Origin: Heterotrichella gracilis
Lineage: Eukaryota; Sar; Xanthophyceae; Tribonematales; Xanthonemataceae
Direction of reading: 5' to 3'
NCBI GenBank assembly: GCA_032358255.1
Contig: JAULBX010025498.1
Coordinates: 1 to 60,102 of the forward strand
Length of the DNA: 60,102 bases
The position numbers and the translations under genes were made by a program. Below the pieces are notes generated by a model. That model was not told the DNA's origin. It saw nothing but the letters and a program-made list of their open reading frames with translations, and did not search any database. Shown piece after piece: positions 44,749 through 55,207 of the stretch (position 1 is its first letter; each line of letters starts with the position of its first letter).

Positions 44749-47700
44749 CTACGCAGCATTCGCAGCACTGCCGTTGCTGCTGTCCGCACTCGCTCGGGAC
44801 AGCTCCACCCCTACTCCAATCCCCACCACCCCTGCTCCAGCCCCCACTTGGCTGCCTGATGCTGAGCCACCCCCACCCCCCACCCCCCGCTGCTCCCCAT
44901 CAGATGCCCTGGCGCTGGCGCCAGTGCTGGTGCCGGCACCCCCCCGTGCCACACCATGTGCCACACCACCCATCCTCCCACTGGGATCCACTGTGACTAC
45001 TTCTTGCAAGGGCGCCTGATGGTCGCTACCATGAGCATCGTGGTGGTCTTTATAGCTGGTTTGGGGGGCGGTGTCGGTGGTGGTGGGGGGCCGCCGGTGC
45101 GAGAGGCGGTCCGATGCAGGCTGCATCTGGATTTGCACTGCTGTGGTGGTTGCGCTCACAAGCTCTTCCTCCTCCTCCTCGCCATGCTGGGCAGTGTACT
45201 TGTCCACCTGCGCACAGCGGATCACCAATTCAGTTCAAATCTAGTTTCATTAAGTATGTAGGAAATGACACTGAGTGCAGCGCACGCATTCAATGGCCAC
45301 ACAAACCAGCAGCACAGGAAGGCAGTCACAGCCAAAATGGAGACCATTTGTAAAACCCTAAGCCCTACATGCTCGCTGTGGCTGCTCTTGATGAGGCAAG
45401 CATCATGGAACTGCCATGCGGAACGGCATGCTGCACTGTGTAGGGTTTAGGGTTTTTCGCAATGCTGGGACAGTCACGGTGGTATGGGGAGTGCGCCACA
45501 GCATTGGGGATTGCCCGGGTTGGCAAAAAATAAACCCTAACCCTAAACCCTAGACACTCACCTGCCGCGCAAACGCCCTCGCCACAAATGCCCCCACAAA
45601 GATCTGCGAAATCTGTCCGATGATGGCTGGGATGGCCAGCAATCCCTGGGTTGCCGGGTTGGTGGTGATGTAGGAGATGACCGTGACAGCGACAGGTGCG
45701 CTTTTCTGACTGGCCATGATGATCACAGCAATGGACTCGGTCAACTGGAACCGCAGCAGCCTGTGTGAATTGGGGAGAATAAACATGGGGTGCATATCAG
45801 GAATTTAAAGGATGGCCAGGTATGCTCACTTTGACACCAAATAGTTGACCACACCAGCTGAAAACTATGGCCAATCCAATCCAATATTCCGCTCATGCTT
45901 TGCAAAATCATATGAAATTCCAAAATTCAACAAGTTTAATTTTATTAGTGGCTATGATAGACCATGTACAATGCCATCTACACCAATAATCACAACGACA
46001 CTCACTTTGCCACCAACCATTTGAACGCCAGGAGGAACAGGTGCATCCCAATGGCCAACCCTATCACCGCCAGGATGGCTGTGAAGGGCTGCTGAATGAG
46101 GAACAGGTGCATCCCAATGGCCAAGTTGTACATTGTACATGGCAGGAGCGTGTTTTTACATGCTTTTCCTCTGCAAGACTTGCTAAAACACCAGTAAACT
46201 GCGTTCAAATTCCACAACAAGTGTCAAACTCACTTTGCCACCAGCCAGTTGAACGCCAGGAGCAACAGGTGCATCCCAATGGCCTACTTGTACATTTTTA
46301 CATGGTATGAGCTGTGGTATGAGTGTGTTTTACATGATTTTCGTTTGCAAAACGTAGTAAACCCCCAGTAATTATAAACTCTATAAACTGCAGTTCACAA
46401 CTCCACAACAACTTTCCAACTCACTTTGCCACCAGCCAGTTGAACCCCAGGAGGAAGAGGTGCATCCCAATAGCCAGCCCAATCACCGCCAGAATGGCTG
46501 TGAAGGGCTGCTGGATGAGTATGGGCTGAGCACTGCTGAGGGTCTGCCACACGATCGACACCAGGATGCCCTGGTTCGTTAGGCTCAGGGCGGTTTTGTG
46601 TCGGGTCACGAATTGGATGACAGAGCGGTGCAGGTGGCGCACAACCTGGCAAGGTGGGAAGAGGTTATGACACTGCAGATGGGAAGGAGACCAGCAGCGT
46701 GATTATATAATATATATGAAAATTGCATTTCATCTATTTTTTAAGTCATCTTTGCTCTAGTTTTTTGGCCGCCAATGCATCCGTGCACCACCCATTCATG
46801 TCACAGCAGCCAAAGAGCAGTCACGTTCCCCATTGATGGTGGTTTTTTTCCGTCGAATTTTGGGATCTGCCTACCCCCAATACTCACCTTCCCAATGATG
46901 GTGGGGACCAGCACCGACACCAGCAGCTTGAGGAACAGGGGGAGGGGCTCGATGCGGATGTCCCCCACCACCTCACCCCCACCCCCAATCAACAGCTTGA
47001 GTACTGGTGGCACCGTAACCACCGCCAGTATGTTGGTGGCAACAGTGAGGAGCAGGGCCAGGCCGCTGTTGCCCTTGGATTGGTTGACCAGGGCTACCCC
47101 CACGCCCAGTGTGGTGGGCATGGCGGTGAAAATGGTGAGGCCTGGAGGGGAGGGGAGGATTAGGGTTTAGGGTTTAGGGGAGGCAACTCCCATGCCAAAG
47201 GGTGGTGGGCATGGCAGTAAAGATGATGAGGCCTAGGGAAGTATTAGGATTTAGGTTTTAGGGTTTGGGGTATGCCACCCACACGCCCATGGGTGGTGGG
47301 CATGGCGGTGAAGATGGTTAAGGCCTGGAGGGGGTGGAGAGGAATGAAAGAAGAATAGGAAGGGGCATAATGACAGTAGAAGAAACCCAAACGTGCAGCT
47401 ATGGTATGGCGCATGCAGGGCGTGAGTTGCTCATTGTTCGCCTTCCTGTAAACGGGAAACGCTCCGTCTGAGAGTGGTCATTGTTCATGAGCACCACATT
47501 TCTGTCATTTCTACCATTGTGTTATGGTGCGCATCACAACACCCTTAACCCTACAAGAGTCTCAAACCTTCTGACCGGTGACTGAAAAGACCCTACACCC
47601 TACACCCTACATCGCAAACCCTAGACCCTCACCGTAGGAGAACTCCTGCAGCTGGAGCGGAATGGCCCGCATGACAAACCCTAGGCAGGGTGTGATGAGC

Positions 47701-48771
47701 AGTATGGTGACGATGCCATACAGGATGCCCAGCCAGGTGCCCACAGCAGCCTTCAGATCCTTGGTCTTCAAGGTGAGGCCCGTGATGAAGAAAACCAGGC
47801 AGATGCCGATGAATTGGAACACGTGGATGTCGTGGAGCATCTGCATGACACGTGGCAATGGGTGTGTTCCACAGCACTGAAGGGTTTGAAAGGGTGCTGC
47901 CATGGGTGTTGGGACTTTGTGGGGGACATACCCTAACCCTAAACATCCTAAACCCTAAGCCGACAATGAAGAAGACAAGGCAACTGCCGATGGAATGGGA
48001 CACGTGGATGTTGCATGACACATGTGGCAGTGGCTGTGTTCCGCAGCGTTGAAGGGTGTGAAAAGGTGCTAGCATGGGTGTGTGCGATGTTGTGAGGGAA
48101 CACCCCAATCCTGTACCCTTGATGCATTCGCAGTCAGACATGCAAAACCTGCCAGCTGTATCAGGCGAGTGGACCCAACAGGGCATGCTGCTCAGCTTTG
48201 TGTGTACACAGAGGGTGTACCAAGTAGGTTTTGTTAGGGTTTGAATTACCATCACCCTGTTGACAGCCTGTCCTGTTTAAGGGTTTAGGGTTTCAAGTTT
48301 AGGGTTTAGGTTACCGTCACGCTGTTGACAGCCTGCCCTGGTTGAGGCCACGCCAGAGCCCATGTGAGCGCCACCAGAAACCCTAAGGGTAAAAAGTTGA
48401 CGATGATGAACTTCCTGCGCGGCAGCCGGTTGGTTCAGTCCACCCGAGCAGCATGGGCTTGTGCCACAACAAGTCACGCTGTGCAGTGTTCACAATGAAA
48501 CTGCCCTTGGTTCTACAGGAGCCCGGTATGTGGGAATACGTGTCCCTGTTGTGTGCACCTAGGTTAAACCCTAGTAGGGTAGCCTGGAGCACTGCAGGCG
48601 CTGCAGGGGTGACATGTGCACACCGAAGGAGGTTCAGACGCTCTCCAACTGAATCCTTTGGATATCAAGGCAACGCACGTGTGAAAGTGGGCCACGCACA
48701 CACGGGGCACAGGGCACCCAGACTCACTTGACGTCTGCCCACGTGATCCGTTGCAGTGCCTGGCAAGCCAT
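44749..48771 (-). CDS. BASS4-like sodium/metabolite cotransporter (SLC10/SBF family), 7 exons
   Basis: Exons (minus): 48728-48771, 48315-48414, 47633-47840, 46888-47141, 46425-46645, 45562-45760, 44749-45207; 1485 nt, 494 aa, phases consistent. The membrane core shows the family order: FLPLGFLVALTWALAWPQPG, FIGICLVFFITGLTLKT, GLTIFTAMPTTLGVGVAL, a NILAVVTVPPVL segment, FTAILAVIGLAIGMHLFLL and IIMASQKSAPVAVTVIS. It resembles plant plastid BASS4 and SLC10A7, which move organic anions with sodium or protons. The 44-nt first exon (MACQALQRITWADV) lacks an obvious transit peptide, so location is open. The last exon adds about 150 polar residues (EEEEEE, Gly/Ser/Ala-rich) not typical of the family. 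Edge copies flank most exons. Confidence 0.87.
45990..48285 (-). repeat. exon-edge copies in the BASS gene
   Basis: The exon 5 donor edge (IGMHLFLLAFNWLVAK) recurs at 46007-46135 (two units) and 46230-46290. The exon 4 acceptor edge (GL.IFTAMPTT.G) recurs at 47190-47235 and 47283-47325. The exon 3 acceptor edge with upstream intron recurs at about 47955-48110. The exon 2 donor edge (CCCTGTTGACAGCCTGTCCT) recurs at 48247-48282. Telomere-like tracts lie at 45535, 47165, 47585-47625, 47935 and 48290. Confidence 0.9.
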
Positions 48772-50669
48772 GGCTCCTCGGTGTGACACGCAGCAGGCTT
48801 TGGTTGAAGAAGCGTCCGTATGTACCACCAACCCCTCATAACAGTGTTGCGTCACAGGATAGATACTTCCACACTGACCGTCCACTGAACTGGCTAACAC
48901 GTGTCAAATGCATGCAGTTGGTGGGTGCAGTTGGTTGGGTCCCGTGTCAACGATGTTACCAAGTAGACGGTGTATATGGTACACGATTTGAAAGTGTGTT
49001 TGTTGTTCAGATGCAGTCAACTTCTCAGTGTGATACGCGAACAGCTAGCGCAGTGCTGGTGAGGCACATGCATGCATGCAGGCGCTCAAGCCAAAAAGTA
49101 CCTGTTTTACGTGCGGTAAGTACCGTCCCTTGCTATTCCACACTACCATATCTTTACCAAATATGTGAACAGTGTATCTTGGTGAGTCGCACTCACGTTG
49201 CGTGGTTTATGGCGACGGCGCTGCCGTATCAAGTAGATGCGCTGTTGACTTTTAAGGGGGATGCAACACTGTTAAGGGGGAGGCCTCTGGCCCAATGAAG
49301 GGGTTGATAAGGAGCCCCTTTCAGCTAAAGAGATATAGCTACCTAGTAAAGGACAAATGAGCGAAGTCTATACCCACTACGGGTTACAATCATCAAGATG
49401 CTGCCCCGCTCAGCCTCAGGCATGGCACACTCAGTGGGTGCTGGGCAGTAATGGCATTCATCAGCAAGCACTGACAGCATTGTCACGTCGAATCTGGCCT
49501 GGGACAACCAGTGACAGGCCCTCCCGTACTAGGTCAGTAAGCTTGGAGTTCCCTGAAAGTTTGCCACACTAGTACTACTGCATATACTTGAGCCAATTTT
49601 GGCGGAGACCATAACCCCAAACTTTAAGTTGCAACTACAGGGTCGGACCGCAAGCTTACCATCCTGATCACGATACATCGTGTGAGCAGGGCCCTGGGCG
49701 CTGGCTCCTGCAGGAACAGCTGATCCATCATTAATGGTTCATGATGTGCGGCGTTACAGCGGTTCATATTGCACCTTCGACTCCCTAAAGGTGTGCATCA
49801 GATGCCAGAGCCACCAGATTGGGTTGACGTACAAACACGTGCTACTAGCACTGCTGGCAATGCTGACCATGGCATGCACAACCTTGATACCGTATATGTA
49901 GTCTACATTGATACTATTGTTAACTACAGGCTGCGCCTATCGATTTGAAGCTCAACTTTCAGTCGGATGCTGAAAGTCAGGCAAAGGAAAACGACAGTAG
50001 CATCAGCTTGCTACCAGTAGAGATATTCATGCATGCTGCACGCTGGCGTAAAAGCATAGAATGTGATGAAAACGTGCATGCGAGACCATGGAATGATTCC
50101 AGGAAAAAACAAAGTCTATTCCACCAAATCAACACCTGTAAAGCTCCAAAAGGTGCGCGCCTAAACAGTGGTGCAGAGTCACCCCCACGGCTGCCGTGCA
50201 CCTGTAGTACTACACACAACCATGGGTTGTCTGCGAATGAGAAGTATCGGTAGCGGGTGTGCAAACCCCTGTGCAGTGCAGCACAGGTCAAGTGCATGCC
50301 TGCGTCAAGTCAAATGAGAGCAAATTTGAAAAGAATGAGTGGCAGTCACAAAAGTGTTTGCCGCAGGGGGGCGCTGTAGTTCATTGAACTGAATTACGAA
50401 CAATACCACCGACTCAATGCAGTCCCTCACCCAGCAAGGACAGCTTCAACTAAATATTAAGCATGTGCTGTCCCTCCCCTCGCGGCCTCCCCAAATATCG
50501 TCGCAACCTTGCCGCGATTGCACCGAGCAAGCCCACAGCCAACAGTGCCCAATCAGCCCTAGAGCATCCATCCCAACCCCGGCATTCCCCATTGCCCCCA
50601 GGTCAACGCCCCCCCCGCCCCCCCGCCAATTGCAGAATCGGAAAAGAAAAAAAAACCTACCGGGACCCC
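48772..50669. other. intergenic, no gene seen
   Basis: It lies upstream of the BASS gene and downstream of the GT90 gene, both minus. No exon chain was found. The longest open frames (e.g. 48756-49298) lack motifs. The BASS promoter should be at its left end. Confidence 0.5.
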
Positions 50670-53600
50670 CTAGTTCTCGGTCACGGGGATCTGCTCCGGC
50701 TGGCCGGGGATCTTGCACTTGCCCAGCGCTCCCACCCAGGGCATCTCCTTCTCCACCATCATCCTATCCTCGGCAAAGGGGTGGCTGAACTGGTCCAGCA
50801 GCAGCTGCCCGTGGTAGCACACCGCGTCCTCCGGCGGCTGCGGGTCGTAGCGCATGAGCCGGCCATACTCCTTGAGCAGGTCGCGAACGTAGGCCAGCAT
50901 GGCAGGGGTGGACACGCGCTGCTGGACAAACTGGGACGGAAAGGGAAGAGCTGGTGAGTGGTGGCGCGCCAGCGGTGGGGTGCGAATGCGGAGGGACTGC
51001 AATGCCCGCAGGGAAGCGGGCAGGCTTTGGGTGGGATGAAGACAATGTAGACAATGCAGCAACCCCTATACTGAGATTGGCACCTGCATTGTCAGCCTCC
51101 ATGACATGTGCATGCAGATGTGGAACCAACACCCATGCAGCCAAGTGCTGCATAAATTATTGCCATCAGGGATAACTGCGAGACCCGCCATCCCCAGCAT
51201 GCCATGCAACCCCCGACCACCCCACATCCTCAGCACGCACCTCAGCACCCGCACGCGCAATCTCCCAGGGCTCCAGGTTGCTGCCCCAGGGATTGGACCC
51301 AGCCGCTGCCTTGCTTTCGACATCCTTGAGCCACTGCTTGGGGTTGTTGGCCAGCTGCGCGGCGCTCTCCTCCTGCCAGCGCTTGTAATCATCCTTGCCC
51401 TTGTCGATGCGCTCATCCATGGCCTTGGCCTGAGGGGGGACACAGGAGAACATGGTCAAGGTTGGTACGATAATATTGGCAGAAAACAGGGGACAGGAGG
51501 GCGTGGGGGTGGTTAGTGGTGCCCTGCGCATGTGCTGCTGCTGCATTGGCTGGTCTCTACATGCATTGATGCAGCAGCATTGGTCTAGTACATGCATTAA
51601 CATGTAGTCATCCCTGCCCTTGTCGATGCGCTCGTCCATGGCCTTGGCCTGAGAGCGACGGCAGCAACATGGTTGAGGGTTTAGGGGTTTGGGTTGTTGC
51701 GTGCACAGATGGTGCTAGCATTGGCGTAGCACAGTGCACAGGAGGGCGTGGAGGTGGTGGGCGATGCCACCCCTGTGCATGCGCGGCTGCAGCACTGGCT
51801 GGCTGACTCTACATGCATCCACTCAGCAGCCTTGGTCCAGGTATAAGAGATGGTGGGTGGTGCCATCCCTGTGCATGTGAGTGCTGCATATGCATCGATG
51901 CAGCAGCCGTGGTCCAAGTACACGCCCTGTAACTGTCCACCTTTGCTGCACACTCGCTGAGCAAAGGCTTGTATACACCAAAGATGGGCATATAGCCCAC
52001 CGCCATACAAGGGGGTACCACAGCGTGACCAAGGGTGTGAGTGTGCTGTGCTGCACACCCTCTGCTTGGGTGCCGGGCACCCTACACAAAGATTTTGCAC
52101 CAACTTCCAGCCCCTTGCCCACGCACGCCCTGAGAGTAGAGGCACCATGTTTGGCGGGTGTGTGCACCCGCCTTCTTGAAGAGGTCCTGGCAGATGTTGC
52201 CAGGCACCCTACACAAGGGTTTGCACCAACTCCTACCCCCTTGCCCGAAAATGGCCAGGGAGTAGAGGCACCCTTTTTGGCTATTGCGTGCACCCACCTT
52301 CTTGAAGGAGTCCTCGCAGATGTTGTCGCTGTCGATCTCCACAAAGTGCACCCCTGGCTGCATGTCGCGGGAGTACCACTCCAAGAACTCCATGCGCGGG
52401 GTCATGGTGACAGATTGGCAGACCATGCGGTACCGCAGCACAGATGCATAGGCCATAGACTCGAGGTACACAGGGTACCTGCGTGGAAGAACAGTGGATG
52501 GGACAGAATGCTTGCCTGGCTTTTGTGAAACCGTGCACTCTGTGCACCTGTGTGCTGCACAGTATGCAGCAGCACCTTGCACGTTGAGCAAGTATGCATC
52601 AAGGGTTGCTAGTGCACAAGTGGCTGGCCAGCTGCTGGGTCTTAAAGCCTGGTTCTTGGCACAAGAGAGTGCATAGACTCCAGGAATGTGAGGGTGGCTG
52701 CTGAGGTTTGTCTTGGCTGCAGCCCAGGGGGCCAGGGGCGCCGCCACCTCGGGTTGTGCTGTAGGGGTTTTCGGGCCAAGGGGTAAGCACGGTGCCTGGG
52801 TTCAGAAGTGTGTAAGCGGTGGTACACAGGCCATGCAGGTACAGGGAACCTGCGTGGGTCAAGTGCGGCCAGAGTTGTGCAGCCAAGCGGTGCGCCGCGC
52901 AGCGCTCTCTGCTTTGTCAGCTTACCCAGGGCCCCAGAGTTAGCCCCAGAGTTGCCCTTGTTGCCGTTGTTTAGGCACGCAAGTGCCTGAGCCAATGGGT
53001 GGTGGCTGTGCAGGTATTGGGCAGCGTACCTGAAGTCGCAGGCGTCCGCCATGCAGTACTTGCGGCCAACCACGTCAAACTCCTTGGCGTCTGCCTTGCT
53101 TTGCTTCTTGTACTTCTCCTGGCAGCCCACAAACTGGCGCCTGCGTGGTAGGTGGCGTGGTGTTGGCTAGGGTCTAATGCAGTTTAGATACAATGCATTC
53201 CAGCAATTTAGCTAGATGAACAGTCAGTCTTGCACTTGCGGCGCCAAGGATTTCTTTCCTGGCACCTTTGAATCATCTATTGGTCCCACACAACTTGAGG
53301 TTCCACTGGAGAAGGGTCCAACCACAGATGGCTAGGTGGCAAGGGGAGGGGTGCTGAGGTGGGCAACACGCACCTCATCTCGTCACGCTCGGGCATCCAC
53401 TCGTCTGAGGTTCTGCCTCGCCACATCATGGCTGGCACCCGCTCAGCCAGGGAGGTGTTGATGAACTTCTTGTAGAGCAGTTGAGACTGCTCCTCCCACC
53501 CTTGAGGCCGCCTGCCCTCAAAGCCTGGATTGGAGGGTGATGGTTCAGAACAAAAGGAATCTGAGACACTGTCAGTGTGCTTCAAAGTGATGGGCCCAGG

Positions 53601-54523
53601 TGAAGCTTCAGCAACTGCCTGGTAGATCTGGTCATGGCAGCCAACACCCATGGATACCACCACCTACCGATCAGCCAATGATTCTCGTTTCCCCAGAAAG
53701 AGTGGTCGGGGAAGGGGATATCGATGAAGTTGCTGTGCGTGCTGAACCCGAACATCGGCGGGGGAGTGGAGGATTTTGATTTTTCCACGCAAGGGAAGTC
53801 AGTCAACTGAAGCACGGCGTCCAAGTTTGGGATCTGAGCAAAGCACACAGCAACGTCAGCCTAGGAGCGTAAAAACCATAGGAGGGACGGTGGATTGGTA
53901 AGAAAAACGGGAGCCACGGGCGTTGGACGAGGAACCGTACCTCCCCAGGGAACTCTTTCAAAACCGTTAGGAGTGTCAGCAGGGTGTACGGGATTCGCCC
54001 CTTAGCAGCCAGGGCCCCTGCACGCGAAAAAGCCGTTAGCACAGGTGGAAACAAGGCCTTTCTAGAGTGCTAAAAAGGCCAATGCTGACGCTGACTCACC
54101 GATTCCAGCCAGGGCCGGGAACCACCCCCCTTTCCGGGCCACAATGTGCTTGACGTATAGTTCACCATCCACGATCGTGAACCGATACGTTTCGCCCTCG
54201 CAGTGGGTGGCTGCCGCTGCATCTACTAGGTCTTTGGTGATACCCGACTCCTTCCATACTGCCAGGTCCTCCTGTATCCGGTGCGAGAAGAATGACTGCT
54301 CCGAGCGATCTGGCACGAGCGGTTTTGGTTGGTAGTAATCCTCAGGCAACCGTGCCGAGCTGAGGCTTGCAGGGGTGTGGCAGAACGCCCAAGGATCTGC
54401 TTCCTTCTTCACTTTCTTAGGCTTGCCAGATGAGCGGGGCTTGAGCGTGTCAAGCACCGAGAACATGACAAAGGTAACGATTGTGGCATTGATAATTGTC
54501 GCCACGTTCAATGACAGAGCCAT
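50670..54523 (-). CDS. GT90/CAP10-family glycosyltransferase, type II membrane protein, 8 exons
   Basis: Exons (minus): 54100-54523, 53941-54017, 53668-53833, 53374-53524, 53030-53140, 52298-52478, 51241-51429, 50670-50930; 1560 nt, 519 aa, phases consistent. Residues about 8-26 form a signal anchor. GT90-like motifs: FIDIPFPDHSFWGNENHW, PAMMWRGRTSDEWMPERDE, YPVYLESMAYASVLRYRMV followed by EFLEWYSRDMQPGVHFVEI, and a late EYGRLMRYDP helix. GT90 enzymes transfer xylose or glucose to proteins or glycans in the secretory pathway; donor and acceptor are unknown. Exon 1 starts at the only upstream ATG in frame, 684 nt from the divergent TLC gene. Intron 7 contains a block repeated three times and edge copies. 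Confidence 0.85.
51470..52330 (-). repeat. triplicated intron block and edge copies between GT90 exons 6 and 7
   Basis: A block of about 110 nt (ACAGGAGGGCGTGG...TGCATTGATGCAGCAGC.TTGGTC) occurs at about 51490-51600, 51735-51840 and, partly, 51850-51930. The exon 7 acceptor edge is copied at 51613-51652. The exon 6 donor edge with about 90 nt of intron is duplicated (52077-52205 and 52205-52330). In the copy the donor GT has become GC. No clear telomere heptamers are seen here apart from a single TTTAGGG-like unit near 51680. Confidence 0.85.
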
Positions 54524-55207
54524 CTTGGCTCACCCCTGCCTTGCACCAACCACCGCTACCAAACCATCAGCACTAGGTGAAAGGGGCAGCAAGAAGGCCT
54601 CCAGACTGGTTGCCCGAACAAGTTGGCATCGTGCAGGGTTGATTTGAGGCAGCAATGGTGGGCTCCCCTAAATATCGACAGTTTCCCAAAAAAAGCCAAC
54701 TGAAAAAGTCAAAGAATATACTATAGTATTTTAAAATGGAAAATCGTGGGTTTTATAGGCCCAACCGGTCCTTGAATGCATTTGGGGCAGCAAGTGGAGG
54801 TTAACCTCGTGTATTTGACAGAGCTGTATATGCGTCTACCTGTGAGCCTCCTACCAGTGAGCCTCCGCCTGTTGCATTGCAGTACCTAGTGTGGTGTATC
54901 TTCGTGGGGTGTCCCAGGCACAACTCTAGTCCAAACCAGCCAGGGGCTCAGCGTGTTACTTATTGAGCGACCTTTACACGCAACAACCCCTTGGGTCCTG
55001 GTTTTTTATGAACGATGAAAGTCTGTGGCAACGCACCTGTTGAACGCCTAGGCACAGTGTTCGCTCGCTAAACAACGCCTTGTGTTTCTGTTATCTTGGA
55101 AGGGATCTCCCGCCTGATCTGTGCCTCTTACTACAAGTAAAGCTTCACTTTGGGCTTAGCCCCGCTTGGTTTTGCTGACAGCTTGTATCCCACCCTTGGA
55201 AAAAACC
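54524..55207. promoter_or_regulatory. 684-bp divergent promoter region of GT90 and TLC genes
   Basis: The two start codons point away from each other with 684 nt between them and no other gene, so this must hold both promoters. No definite TATA or operator could be assigned. Confidence 0.45.

Noticed and set aside
48453..49298. Plus-strand ORFs overlapping the BASS promoter region
   Set aside because: They are antisense to the BASS first exons or non-coding in composition, with no splice-consistent chain.
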